DNA of 64,000 bases from Clostridium sp. 'deep sea' (GCF_014931565.1 NZ_CP063353.1:3162001-3226000), one strand, 5' to 3'. Shown: positions 34,398 to 47,735, numbered from the stretch's first letter. Made by a program: numbers and translations. The notes: generated from the sequence alone by a model not told the origin.

Positions 34398-35331
34398 TAT
34401 AGAGCTGCAACTGGTTTTTGCTATTATCATAGATTTAATAATTGGTGATCCTCCAAAGATGCCTCATTTAGTAATTTATTATGGTAATTTTTTAAAGGTG
34501 CTCGAGAAAAAACTTAATAAAAATAATTATAAAATAATTAAGGGTGCCTTAGCAGTAAGTGTCTTTATTTTACTTGTTTATATATTTAACTACCTGCTAA
34601 CTATATTTAAAGGCTATTTACCTATAACCATAACCGTTATTAGTATTTGGTTAATGGCATCTTGTTTAGCTATTAAGAGCTTAGCTGACCACGCTTTTGC
34701 AGTATTTAAAGAATTAAATAACAATAACATTAAACAGGCAAGACTATATACATCTTATATAGTAGGTAGAGATACTCAAAACCTTAATGAAGCTGAGCTA
34801 ACAAGGGCAGTAGTTGAAACAGTGGCAGAAAACACTGTAGATGGAGTAACAGCACCCCTATTTTATTTGCTGTGTTTTGGTTTACCTGGAGGTTTAATCT
34901 ATAAAGCCATCAATACCCTTGACTCAATGTGGGGGCATAAAAACGACCGATTTATTAAATTTGGCAAAGTTGCTGCCAGATTAGATGACATAGCAAACTT
35001 TATACCTGCTCGTTTAACAGCGATATTAATTGTGGTTGTCAGCTTTATATTACCCAGTTATAGTGGTAAACAGTCACTTAAAATAGTCTTAAGAGATAGA
35101 TATAAACACCCAAGTCCTAATAGCGGTTTATCCGAATCTGCTTTTGCAGGATCTTTAAAAATTCAGCTAGGTGGCACTAACTATTATCAAGGATTAGTAT
35201 CACACAGAGGAAAAATGGGAGATAAACTACAGCCTCTAACTAAACAACATTTAAAAATGTCGATAAACCTAATGAAAATAACAAGCCTATTATTTGCAGT
35301 ACTAGGTTTAATAATAAGGGTGGTACTATAG
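34375..35331 (+). CDS. cbiB: adenosylcobinamide-phosphate synthase
   Basis: A 318-aa membrane enzyme that joins aminopropanol phosphate to cobyric acid. Family motifs: IIDLIIGDPPKMPHLV, TVAENTVDGVTAPLFY and HPSPNSGLSESAFAG. Overlaps cobQ by 23 bases and cobS by one base (TAGTG). Confidence 0.95.
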   Translation: MKSWIYSSIELQLVFAIIIDLIIGDPPKMPHLVIYYGNFLKVLEKKLNKNNYKIIKGALAVSVFILLVYIFNYLLTIFKGYLPITITVISIWLMASCLAIKSLADHAFAVFKELNNNNIKQARLYTSYIVGRDTQNLNEAELTRAVVETVAENTVDGVTAPLFYLLCFGLPGGLIYKAINTLDSMWGHKNDRFIKFGKVAARLDDIANFIPARLTAILIVVVSFILPSYSGKQSLKIVLRDRYKHPSPNSGLSESAFAGSLKIQLGGTNYYQGLVSHRGKMGDKLQPLTKQHLKMSINLMKITSLLFAVLGLIIRVVL

Positions 35332-36065
35332 TGAAACCTTTAAATTTAGCATTTCAATTTTTAACTAAATTATCTTTTATTAAAAACTATCCGCAGGTAA
35401 GTGATAAAGACCTAGCGAATAGCATAATTTTTTATCCTGTGGTGGGGGCTTTTTATGGTGCTGTATTGTATTTCATTGCCTTTTTACTACCTAGCAAGTT
35501 ACCTCTAATAACCATAGGTATACTATTAGTAGTATGCGAATTCTTATTATCTGGTGGTTTGCACTATGATGGTTTAAGTGATTTAGCCGATGGTTGGTTT
35601 TCTGGAAGAGAGGTAACAAGACAGCTTGAGATAATGAGAGATAGTAGGTCAGGAGTAATGGGTATAACAGCTTTAATACTGAATTTATTACTTAAAACCT
35701 CTCTATTAATTGTTATCAAGAACAATTTGTTAGCCATGCTGTGTTATGGCTTTATAGGAAAACTAATTTTAGTAATTACTATTGTACTATTTCCTTATGC
35801 CCGAAAAAAAGGCACTGGGGCTTTGTTTAAAGCTGCATCTTACAAACACCTTTTGCTATGTTTACTTTATTTGCCGTTAATTATTTACATTATATATAGT
35901 GCAAAACTAATGTTAATTTATGCAATTATTATAGCTATAACCTTAACCCTTTTTATTGCATATTTAATAAATAAACGTTATAAAGGTTTAACTGGTGATT
36001 GTTATGGAGCTTTGCATGAGATTTCACAAATATTATATCTAATTTGTATAGGAGCGTTAATTTAA
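35331..36065 (+). CDS. cobS: adenosylcobinamide-GDP ribazoletransferase (cobalamin synthase)
   Basis: A 244-aa membrane enzyme that attaches alpha-ribazole phosphate to cobinamide-GDP. LLSGGLHYDGLSDLADGWFS is the conserved acidic motif; MRDSRSGVMG follows. GTG start. Its stop overlaps the next start (TAATG). Confidence 0.94.
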   Translation: MKPLNLAFQFLTKLSFIKNYPQVSDKDLANSIIFYPVVGAFYGAVLYFIAFLLPSKLPLITIGILLVVCEFLLSGGLHYDGLSDLADGWFSGREVTRQLEIMRDSRSGVMGITALILNLLLKTSLLIVIKNNLLAMLCYGFIGKLILVITIVLFPYARKKGTGALFKAASYKHLLLCLLYLPLIIYIIYSAKLMLIYAIIIAITLTLFIAYLINKRYKGLTGDCYGALHEISQILYLICIGALI

Positions 36066-37159
36066 TGAATAAATACGAACATGGAGGAAATATTTGGGTA
36101 AAAAATAACCCTCAAGAATGGTTAGATTTTAGTGCAAATATTAACCCTTATGGGCCTCCCCAAGTAATAAAACAAATAATTCAAAATAAAATAAATCAAA
36201 TAAACGCTTATCCAGAGCCTTTGGCTAGGTTAGCTAGAGTAGAGCTTGCTCGTTATTTAAACGTAGATTTTAATGAGGTATTACTTACTAGCGGTGGAAT
36301 AAGTGCTATGGAGTTGGTAATAAGAACTATTAAACCTCAACATAGCTTAATAATTCAGCCTGGCTTTGTAGAATATGAAAGACTAAGCAGTATTTATAGC
36401 ACAAGTTTTGAAAATATTGTGGCCTTTACAGAAAAAGGCTACAGCGTAAATATAGCTAATATAGAGAATAAACTAAAAAAAGCAGATTTATTATTTTTAT
36501 GTCATCCCTCAAATCCAGTTGGATTAACGCTTAATGAAAACACTTTACAACAGCTATTTACCCTATGTGAGCAAAATAACGTGACCCTAGTTTTAGATGA
36601 AGCTTTTATTCATTACTGTATCGAAAAAACAAAAGTAAGCCAAATTAATAGCTTTAATAATTTAATAATAGTGGGTTCATTAACTAAAATATATTCTATA
36701 CCTGGCATTAGGGCAGGATATATAGTTGCAAATAAACACATACTTAAAAGAATAGAGCAACAGTACTTACCCTGGAGTGTCAATATCTTTGCTCAAGAGA
36801 TAGTAAAGGCTCTAAACTTACCCCAAATAAAACAGTTTGAGCAAATTTCTGTTAAGAAAAATGCAAAAGCAAAGGCTTTAATGGTAAAAGAGCTTACTAA
36901 GTTAGGATTTAAGGTATACAACTCCTTAACAAACTATTTATTATTGCAAACTACACAACTAGGCTTAACAAGTAGCCAAATTAATCACGGATTAATAAAC
37001 TATAAAGTAATGGTTAGAGATTGCTCTAACTTTGTAGGACTAAATAATAACTATATCAGGGTAGCTGTTAAAAAAATTGAGCAAAACAATTACCTAATTA
37101 ATAGTCTAAAAGAGGTTATAAAATGTGGTACCTATTTCGACACCCCCAAACAATCTTAA
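36065..37159 (+). CDS. cobD: threonine-phosphate decarboxylase
   Basis: A 364-aa PLP enzyme of the histidinol-phosphate aminotransferase type that makes aminopropanol phosphate for CbiB. EHGGNIW opening, FSANINPYGPP, and the PLP lysine in GSLTKIYSIPGIRAGY. ATG 36065 chosen (AGGAG upstream); the longer in-frame start lies inside cobS. Confidence 0.92.
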   Translation: MNKYEHGGNIWVKNNPQEWLDFSANINPYGPPQVIKQIIQNKINQINAYPEPLARLARVELARYLNVDFNEVLLTSGGISAMELVIRTIKPQHSLIIQPGFVEYERLSSIYSTSFENIVAFTEKGYSVNIANIENKLKKADLLFLCHPSNPVGLTLNENTLQQLFTLCEQNNVTLVLDEAFIHYCIEKTKVSQINSFNNLIIVGSLTKIYSIPGIRAGYIVANKHILKRIEQQYLPWSVNIFAQEIVKALNLPQIKQFEQISVKKNAKAKALMVKELTKLGFKVYNSLTNYLLLQTTQLGLTSSQINHGLINYKVMVRDCSNFVGLNNNYIRVAVKKIEQNNYLINSLKEVIKCGTYFDTPKQS

Positions 37160-37680
37160 ACGAACAACAAAAATATCATGGTTGGAGTTATGCCCCCTAT
37201 AGTCATTTAGGCGAAAAACAACTTAAAAATATGGTTGAGTTTAGCAAACAGTTACCAGTAAACCAAATTCTATGTTCAGACTTACCCAGATGCCAAGAGG
37301 CTGCTGAGCAAATAGCATTAGTGAAAAAGCTTCAACCTGTATCAACTAAGTTATTAAGAGAACTTAATTTTGGTGAATGGCATGGTTATAGCTATAATGA
37401 ACTAACAAAAAAATACCCTAATATAATGAAAAAATGGGTTGACGACCCTTGGACTAATGCTCCGTTAAATGGAGAAACCCTAACTGAACTAAAAAATAGA
37501 TGTACAGAGCTTTATAAAAAATACAAAGAAACAAATCTGTTAATAGTTAGTCATGGTGGGGTAATAGCTTTATTTCAACAGCTAATAAATAATAAACCTT
37601 ATTGGAAGTTATTACCTAAAAATAATCAATGCATTACAATAGACTGGTTAACTAAACAAATAGAGAGTATAGATATTTAA
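37123..37680 (+). CDS. cobC: alpha-ribazole phosphatase (histidine phosphatase family)
   Basis: A 185-aa phosphoglycerate-mutase-like phosphatase. The phospho-His is in YLFRHPQT (the usual RHGxT reads RHPQT), Arg in CSDLPRC, and the second His in VSHGGVIA. Removes the phosphate at the end of loop assembly. Overlaps cobD by 37 bases; last gene of the operon. Confidence 0.88.
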   Translation: MWYLFRHPQTILNEQQKYHGWSYAPYSHLGEKQLKNMVEFSKQLPVNQILCSDLPRCQEAAEQIALVKKLQPVSTKLLRELNFGEWHGYSYNELTKKYPNIMKKWVDDPWTNAPLNGETLTELKNRCTELYKKYKETNLLIVSHGGVIALFQQLINNKPYWKLLPKNNQCITIDWLTKQIESIDI

Positions 37681-37702
37681 GAAGTTTAATACCCATATAT
37701 AC

Positions 37703-37731
37703 AAAAAGATCGCCAAAAGCGATCTTTTATG
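37703..37731 (+). terminator. terminator of the cobalamin operon
   Basis: AAAAGATCGC / GCGATCTTTT hairpin, T-run following. Confidence 0.8.
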
Positions 37732-37740
37732 TAATATTTA

Positions 37741-37944
37741 CTAATCAACAGTTTTTCTTCTGTCTCTGTCTCTAAACAGAAAAGTAATACTCCACAGTCC
37801 AGCTAATCCAACTAATGCGTAGACTATTCTACTAAAGGTTGTCATTTGACCAAATAATGTTGCAACAAGGTCAAAGTCCAACAAACCAATTAAGCCCCAA
37901 TTTATAGCTCCGACAATTACGAGTACTAATGCTACGATATTCAT
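37741..37944 (-). CDS. DUF378 small membrane protein
   Basis: A 67-aa two-helix membrane protein with the DUF378 pattern VGAINWGLIGLLDFDLV and a basic C-terminal tail (RDRDRRK). Function unknown. GGAGATGA ribosome site. Confidence 0.85.
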   Translation of the reverse strand: MNIVALVLVIVGAINWGLIGLLDFDLVATLFGQMTTFSRIVYALVGLAGLWSITFLFRDRDRRKTVD

Positions 37945-38008
37945 ATTGTCATCTCCTTTTCCAGATTAACTTTATTTTTTGTTAAACAAAGAAAAGATAT
38001 ACACTGGC

Positions 38009-38515
38009 TTAGCCTTTTAGCTTATTTTTCCATTCTTCTTTAGAATAAATATCCTTAATTGCCTTAACTCGGTCTATTGCCATGATGCCATTAAGATGGT
38101 CAATTTCATGCTGTAATAATTCACTCATAGCTCCACTGTATTGCTTTATAATTAAACGACCAGTTTTATCATAGAATTTCACTTTTATACTTTCACTTCT
38201 TTCAATATATACCATAATTTCAGGCATACTAAAACAATCATCAAACATATAAAAGCTATTTTTGCTATACTCAATAATCTCTGGGTTTATAAAGTACTGA
38301 GGTGTATCAGTATTAATACATATAATTTTTTTAAGAACATTAATTTGAGGAGCTGCAATTCCTCGACCAAAGCCATTATTTTTTTTAAAATTAATTAAGG
38401 TATCGTTTAAATCAATTAATAACTGCTCATTTGCATTATTTAACGGAAAATCAACTATCTTACATTTTTTTCTTAAAATATTATTTCCTAAAAGCGCTAA
38501 GCTTTTAATTGCCAT
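38009..38515 (-). CDS. peptide deformylase-like protein
   Basis: A 168-aa protein. Motif I GRGIAAPQ and motif III LQHEIDHLNG are intact; motif II, normally EGCLS, reads DDCFS but keeps the metal-binding Cys. Metal ligands Cys, His, His and catalytic Glu are therefore all present. It may remove N-formyl groups from nascent proteins, or be a paralogue with a changed role given the altered motif II. Confidence 0.82.
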   Translation of the reverse strand: MAIKSLALLGNNILRKKCKIVDFPLNNANEQLLIDLNDTLINFKKNNGFGRGIAAPQINVLKKIICINTDTPQYFINPEIIEYSKNSFYMFDDCFSMPEIMVYIERSESIKVKFYDKTGRLIIKQYSGAMSELLQHEIDHLNGIMAIDRVKAIKDIYSKEEWKNKLKG

Positions 38516-38637
38516 AACATCACCCCTTAAGAAACTTTTATATACATAACTATACTTTAAGATAAATTATGATATACTACAAGGGTCTTTTAGGAGATGC
38601 ATAGCTAAAAAAACTAAAAACGGTGAGGGAGTTAACA

Positions 38638-39339
38638 ATGCCTAAAAAAATAATAGGAATAGTAGGCGGAATGGGACCAGAAGCAACTGCTGATTTGTTT
38701 TTAAAAATAATAAAAGCTACACCAGCAAAAAAAGATCAAGACCATATTAGAGTATTTATTGATAACAATACAAATATTCCGGATAGAACAAAAGCCATTT
38801 TAGGTGAAGGGGATAGCCCTTTAACCGCAATGAAGGATACTGTATGCAAACTTAAACAAGCAGGAGCAGAAATACTGGTAATGCCTTGTAATACAGCTCA
38901 CTACTTTTACAACGATATAGCTACAGATAAAGAGTTAACATTTCTTCATATGATGAAAGAAACCTCAAGCTACATTAAAGAACAGTATCCCCAGGCTAAA
39001 AAAATAGGTATTTTAGCAACAAGTGGTACAATACAATCTCAAATGTATCATAAAGCACTCAAAGCTAATGATTTAATACCTTTAGAGCCAAGTGAAAAAG
39101 ATCAAACTAAAGTAATGGATGCTATTTATGCCTCATGGGGTATTAAAGCAGGTAATTATACAAAATCAAAACAATACCTAATAGAGGTAGCTCAGCAATT
39201 AATAGAACAGGGTGCTCAAGCTTTAATATTAGGTTGCACAGAGATTCCATTAGTAATTAAAGAAGATGATTTAGAATTGCCCATTGTAGATGCAACCCAG
39301 GTGTTAGCAGAGGCTGCAGTTAAAGCTGCATTTAGCTAA
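38638..39339 (+). CDS. aspartate/glutamate racemase family protein
   Basis: A 233-aa cofactor-independent racemase. The two catalytic cysteines are in MPCNTAHY and LGCTEIPLV; GGMGPEATADLF opens the protein. Probably makes D-aspartate. ATG 38638 with GAGGGAG upstream is preferred over the in-frame start at 38623. Confidence 0.9.
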   Translation: MPKKIIGIVGGMGPEATADLFLKIIKATPAKKDQDHIRVFIDNNTNIPDRTKAILGEGDSPLTAMKDTVCKLKQAGAEILVMPCNTAHYFYNDIATDKELTFLHMMKETSSYIKEQYPQAKKIGILATSGTIQSQMYHKALKANDLIPLEPSEKDQTKVMDAIYASWGIKAGNYTKSKQYLIEVAQQLIEQGAQALILGCTEIPLVIKEDDLELPIVDATQVLAEAAVKAAFS

Positions 39340-39521
39340 ACTCAAATTTGTAGACTTTAATTTCTTTAATGTATACATTATATAGCTAATAAATATTGGA
39401 TATTGACTTATAGAGTAGGTATTTGGTTAGAGAGAAAATGGTACAACTTATATTACGTACTATTAAGAAGATAAGATAATACACTAAATAGAGTTTTAAC
39501 AAGGCAATTACTGTGTATAAT

Positions 39522-39559
39522 AAAAGAGATGAGTTTATTTACAAACTCATCTCTTTTTT
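39522..39559. terminator. bidirectional terminator
   Basis: AAAGAGATGAGTTT and its complement with a six-base loop; TTTTTT on the plus side. Serves the small membrane protein gene on minus. Confidence 0.75.
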
Positions 39560-39570
39560 GCGGGAGGATA

Positions 39571-39759
39571 CTAATTTCGCTTGGTATCTAGTAAACCCAA
39601 AGCAATGTGAGCTAATCCAAAACCAAGTATGCCAGCACCAAAGGAGTATTTTTTTACACCAGTTAAAACAGCGCCAACACCAGCTACAGCAGCACCAATG
39701 CCTGCTACAACTAAACCAGTATGATCTTTTACAACAGAAGAGTCAATTTTCATCTTCAT
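39571..39759 (-). CDS. small glycine-rich membrane protein
   Basis: A 62-aa protein, MKMKIDSSVV followed by two hydrophobic stretches very rich in Gly and Ala. Ribosome site GGAGGTGAT is strong and fixes the start at 39759. No family recognised. Confidence 0.6.
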   Translation of the reverse strand: MKMKIDSSVVKDHTGLVVAGIGAAVAGVGAVLTGVKKYSFGAGILGFGLAHIALGLLDTKRN

Positions 39760-39843
39760 AGTTATCACCTCCATCACTTAGTATGTTATAAAAGGAAAAA
39801 AGCTATGAGTGAAAAATAATTTTAAAAAAAGATAAAAAAAGTG

Positions 39844-39872
39844 TTGACTCTATAAAAACCACGTGCTATTAT
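39844..39872 (+). promoter_or_regulatory. rRNA operon promoter
   Basis: TTGACT, 17-bp spacer, TATTAT, about 105 bases before the 16S gene. Confidence 0.75.
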
Positions 39873-39977
39873 ATACAGGCGCTAGAGAACACGGCGCAAA
39901 ACAAGAGAGAACATTGAGAATTAAATAGTAGTAGAATAGGGCTCTTAAAAAAGTAACAAAGTCAGTAACGTTAAAAA

Positions 39978-41505
<1,528 letters not shown>

Positions 41506-41562
41506 AGACTAAGAAAACTATTCTACACTATTTAATTCTGAGGGTTTTCCTCAATATAATGG

Positions 41563-41639
<77 letters not shown>

Positions 41640-41657
41640 TTAACAACAAAATAACGT

Positions 41658-41733
41658 GGGGGTGTAGCTCAGTTGGGAGAGCGCCTGCCTTGCAAGCAGG
41701 AGGTCAACGGTTCGATTCCGTTCATCTCCACCA
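41658..41733 (+). tRNA. tRNA-Ala (TGC)
   Basis: 76 nt with encoded CCA; anticodon loop CTTGCAA, acceptor GGGGGTG / CATCTCC with two G-T pairs. In the 16S-23S spacer. Confidence 0.97.
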
Positions 41734-41761
41734 CTACAGAACATTGAAAACTGCATAGAGA

Positions 41762-44687
<2,926 letters not shown>

Positions 44688-44741
44688 AAATTTCTATGTA
44701 GTTTTGAATGCTCTGTTGATAAACAGAGTATGAATAAAGTT

Positions 44742-44857
44742 TATGGCGGCGATGGCAAAGGGGTCACACCTGTTCCCTTACCGAACACAGAAGTTAAGCC
44801 CTTTAGCGCCGATGGTACTTGGCTGGTGACGGCCTGGGAGAGTAGGACGCTGCCATA
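44742..44857 (+). rRNA. rrf: 5S ribosomal RNA
   Basis: ATGGCGGCGATGGC at one end and GCTGCCAT at the other pair; core CCGAACACAGAAGTTAAGCC. Confidence 0.96.
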
Positions 44858-44901
44858 TTAAATTTTTGCAAGCTTAGGCTTGTAAAACGCACACAATGCG
44901 T

Positions 44902-44976
44902 TCCACAGTGGCTCAATGGTAGAGCATCCGGCTGTTAACCGGAGGGTTGTAGGTTCGAGTCCTACCTGTGGAGCCA
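44902..44976 (+). tRNA. tRNA-Asn (GTT)
   Basis: 75 nt with encoded CCA; anticodon loop CTGTTAA, acceptor TCCACAG / CTGTGGA. Last gene of the rRNA operon. Confidence 0.97.
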
Positions 44977-45291
44977 TTTTTATTTTTAAAGGTTTTTTCC
45001 ACGGACGCTTCGAAAATTAAATTGATATCTTCGTTGTACGAAAATATCTGCTACAAAGGCATACTAATGTATTACCTTTTCCACAGATTTTTTTATGTAT
45101 AACGAAGAGAGGAAGAAATTGTGGAATCCACAGCGGAGGGTTGTAGGTTTGAGTACTTTACCTGTGGAGCCATTTTATTTTTAAAGGTTTTTTCCACGGA
45201 CGCTTCGAAAATTAAATTTATATCTGCGTTGTACGAACATATCTGCTACAAAAGCATACTAATGTATTACTTTTTCCACAGATTTTTCTAC
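44939..45291. repeat. partial tandem duplication of the tRNA-Asn end and its flank
   Basis: About 158 bp (44939-45096), from the anticodon-stem 3' side of tRNA-Asn through its downstream flank, is repeated at 45133-45291 with scattered changes. The second copy is preceded by TCCACAG, the tRNA 5' arm. Confidence 0.85.
45127..45175 (+). pseudogene. tRNA-Asn remnant lacking D-arm and anticodon
   Basis: TCCACAG is joined directly to CGGAGGGTTGTAGG; the T-arm (with a small insertion) and GTGGAGCCA follow. It cannot fold as a tRNA. Confidence 0.75.
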
Positions 45292-45537
45292 GTCTTAATC
45301 TAAATTCAATTTTCAAAGCATAGATTTTTGAGGAGCAAAATATCTTACCTATAGAAATAAAACAACAATATTACGGCATAATGATACTGTGAGCCTTTTA
45401 TAATTTTAGCGGAAGGTTAACAATACTATAATGATACTGTGAATTTTTTATATTTTTTAACCAAGGGTAATAGTACTTTTAAATTATAATATATGGATTT
45501 CAGAATTATTTCCTGTCAAGGCACAAGAAAAAATTAG
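45292..45537. other. intergenic stretch
   Basis: AT-rich; contains a short direct repeat (ATAATGATACTGTGA at about 45379 and 45430). No gene seen. Confidence 0.4.
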
Positions 45538-45577
45538 GCTAGCGCAATACATGAGTATGCGTTAGCTTAATTTTTTT
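45538..45577 (+). terminator. terminator-like hairpin
   Basis: GCTAGCGCA / TGCGTTAGC stem (one G-T pair) followed by TTAATTTTTTT. A REP-like copy begins just after it. Confidence 0.6.
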
Positions 45578-45612
45578 GTAGGTACGCATTGCATGCGTAC
45601 CGCTGTTAGGAA
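45577..45612. repeat. single copy of the REP-like palindrome
   Basis: Core GGTACGCATTGCATGCGTACC at 45581-45601, followed by GCTGTTAGG; same core as the 17.3-17.8 kb array. Confidence 0.85.
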
Positions 45613-45773
45613 TTACAAAAAATTACCATAAATAAAAACCTCTGCTGAGTAATATCTACTTTTACTCTCCCCAAGTATATAAGAGGAGGCAATTGTTCAA
45701 ATCATAGAATGTGATCATAGATAATATACTAATTCAAGTAATAAAATTAATAAAAATACACAATAACTAAAAT

Positions 45774-45803
45774 ATGTTATAATATAACATAAGGTGTTTG
45801 GAT
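45774..45803 (+). promoter_or_regulatory. palindromic upstream region of secreted protein 1
   Basis: ATGTTATAATATAACAT is a 17-bp palindrome containing a TATAAT; it is followed by ATAAGGTGTTTGGAT, whose inverse copy lies after the gene. Identical palindrome before secreted protein 2. Confidence 0.5.
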
Positions 45804-45828
45804 AAAAAGTAAAAAGGAATGTAATAAA

Positions 45829-46356
45829 TTGAAAAGTAAAAGGATATATTGTTTTTTATTAGCTTTTATTATGATTTGTTCGTTAGGTGTTAATGAAGTA
45901 GCATTAGCAATGCCTCCCATAGAAAAACCATATGAAGTAGCAACAGTTGAGAGTAATGTATATACAGGCAACACACGTCAAGTAAGTCTAGGGGTATTAC
46001 ATGATTGGCAACAGTTTCCTGATGGTGGAGCCTTTAATGTCAGCAACTCAAAGTCTAAAGGTATTACAATTACCAAAACTGCTTCAGCAAATTTTTTTGG
46101 TATTATTAGTGCATCATTTGGAGTATCAAGATCTTGGTCTATGTCTAATACCGTTGGAGTAACTAAAAATGTTACACCGACTCCATGGGCACGTTTAGTA
46201 GCAATATCTCACGAGAAAGAGTACTTAATAACTATAAGACACGAACTACGTATAAATTCCGAAAATATAATTGAAACATGGTATTCAGATCACTATGTAT
46301 GGAAACCAACTGTAATAGATAATTTTGTAGAATATAGTACTACCGGACCATATTAA
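45829..46356 (+). CDS. secreted protein of unknown function, copy 1
   Basis: A 175-aa protein with a clear signal peptide (KSKR, hydrophobic core, cleavage after VALA near residue 27). The mature 148 residues are Ser/Thr/Val-rich and look like beta structure; landmarks WQQFPDGG, VSNSKSKGI, PTPWARLVAISHE, and the C-terminus VEYSTTGPY. TTG start with AAGGAA upstream. Paralogous to the protein at 46699. No domain recognised; a secreted effector or bacteriocin is possible but unproven. Confidence 0.75.
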   Translation: MKSKRIYCFLLAFIMICSLGVNEVALAMPPIEKPYEVATVESNVYTGNTRQVSLGVLHDWQQFPDGGAFNVSNSKSKGITITKTASANFFGIISASFGVSRSWSMSNTVGVTKNVTPTPWARLVAISHEKEYLITIRHELRINSENIIETWYSDHYVWKPTVIDNFVEYSTTGPY

Positions 46357-46425
46357 AGTAATAACAATCCAAATACCTTATTTTTAATGTTATATTTTTA
46401 CTATTACCGTGCATTTCAGAACTGT

Positions 46426-46462
46426 TGTAGGGTACGCATTGCATGCGTACCGCTGTTAGGCA
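46426..46462. repeat. single copy of the REP-like palindrome
   Basis: Core at 46431-46451, identical to the 45581 copy. Confidence 0.85.
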
Positions 46463-46643
46463 TTACGTAAAACTACGACACTTCAGAATTAATTTTTGTT
46501 GTGGCGTTGTGAAAAAAACTAAAACACAATTCTTATTATATATAACGAAGAAGTGTAAGCATTATGGAAATCATAGTACTTGTTTATACTTTTTTATTAA
46601 ATTAAATAATATTTTTAAACATAAATACATAAATAGCTATAAT

Positions 46644-46673
46644 ATGTTATAATATAACATAAGGTATTTGGAT
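46644..46673 (+). promoter_or_regulatory. palindromic upstream region of secreted protein 2
   Basis: Same 17-bp palindrome as before copy 1, followed by ATAAGGTATTTGGAT, the exact inverse of 47240-47254. Confidence 0.5.
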
Positions 46674-46698
46674 AAAAAGTATAAGGGAATGTAATAAA

Positions 46699-47229
46699 TT
46701 GAAAAGTAAAAGGATATATTGTTTTCTATTAGCTTTTATTATGATTTGCTCGTTAGGATTTACTAATAAAGTAGCATTAGCACAGGAGCAAATACATGAC
46801 CCATATGAAGTAACAACGGTTGAGAGTAAAGAATATACAGGGGATACACGAGAAGTAAACTTAGGGGTCTTACATAATTGGCAGCAGTTTCCTGATGGGG
46901 GATCTTTTTATGTAAGCAACTCCAAGTCTAAAGGTATTTCAATTACAAAAACTGCAACAGCAAGTTTTCTCGGCATTATAAAGTTATCATTTGGAGTGAC
47001 AACATCTTATCAATGGACTAATGAAGTTGGGGTAACTAAATATGTTAACCCAACACCGTGGGCACGTTTAGTAGCGATATCTCATGAGAGTAAATACTTA
47101 ATTAAAATACGACATGATATTCATATCAATTCTAATACTATAATTGAATCATGGTATTCATATCACTATATATGGAAACCAGAAACAATAGATAATTTTG
47201 TAGAGTATAGTACTACCGGACCATATTAG
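46699..47229 (+). CDS. secreted protein of unknown function, copy 2
   Basis: A 176-aa paralogue of copy 1. Signal peptide and the last 40 residues are the most alike; the middle (TSYQWTNEVGVTKYVNP) differs most. TTG start and leader are duplicated as well, so the whole transcription unit was copied. Divergence across the protein suggests both copies have been kept for some time. Confidence 0.75.
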   Translation: MKSKRIYCFLLAFIMICSLGFTNKVALAQEQIHDPYEVTTVESKEYTGDTREVNLGVLHNWQQFPDGGSFYVSNSKSKGISITKTATASFLGIIKLSFGVTTSYQWTNEVGVTKYVNPTPWARLVAISHESKYLIKIRHDIHINSNTIIESWYSYHYIWKPETIDNFVEYSTTGPY

Positions 47230-47304
47230 AGTAATAACAATCCAAATACCTTATTTTTAATGTTCCTCATAAACTATTTAGTTTTAATCATAAACTTAAC
47301 TATC

Positions 47305-47336
47305 AAAAACCCTAGATAATATTTCTAGGGTTTTTA
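47305..47336 (+). terminator. terminator after secreted protein 2
   Basis: AAAAACCCTAGA / TCTAGGGTTTTT hairpin. Confidence 0.75.
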
Positions 47337-47431
47337 TTTACTATGTTTTATTAGTATGTAGGAAAAAACTCATGAAAAGAAATTAATAATACAATTATAC
47401 TGTACAGTTACTTTTAATAGTAATTATTTAC

Positions 47432-47593
47432 CTAAATAAAATAACTTAAGATGACTGCAAGTACTATTCCCCATAGTATACTTGCAGTTATAACATCGTT
47501 ACTTACATCTTCATTTTTCTTTATTTTAACTGCAATATTAAATGTACAATAACATGTAAAACCAAATAAAACACCAATCGCAATAGCAGTCAT
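47432..47593 (-). CDS. small two-helix membrane protein
   Basis: A 53-aa ORF: a hydrophobic helix (MTAIAIGVLFGF), a charged KIKKNED loop and a second helix ending in LSYFI. AGGGTG ribosome site eight bases upstream. No family recognised. Confidence 0.45.
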   Translation of the reverse strand: MTAIAIGVLFGFTCYCTFNIAVKIKKNEDVSNDVITASILWGIVLAVILSYFI

Positions 47594-47735
47594 AAATTAC
47601 ACCCTATCTCTATAATAATAATACAATAATAGCATAATATAACTTATGTCGATAGTACTATTAATACTAAAAAATTAACGCTTGCTTTTTTCTTAAATAT
47701 CAGTATAATAGAATGAGTCTAAATAAGTTAATTTT

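Larger units (their letters stand above)
46357..46698. other. spacer between the two secreted-protein genes
   Basis: Contains the inverse repeat ATCCAAATACCTTAT (46367-46381), a REP-like core (46431-46451) and the duplicated palindromic leader of copy 2 (46644-46673). An in-frame stretch at 46443-46652 has no ribosome site and I do not call it. Confidence 0.6.

Noticed and set aside
45121-45303. 60-aa ORF over the tRNA-Asn remnant
   Set aside because: It reads through duplicated tRNA sequence; the composition is not protein-like.
46443-46652. 69-aa ORF between the two secreted protein genes
   Set aside because: Starts inside a REP copy, no ribosome site, and its frame crosses the duplicated leader of copy 2.
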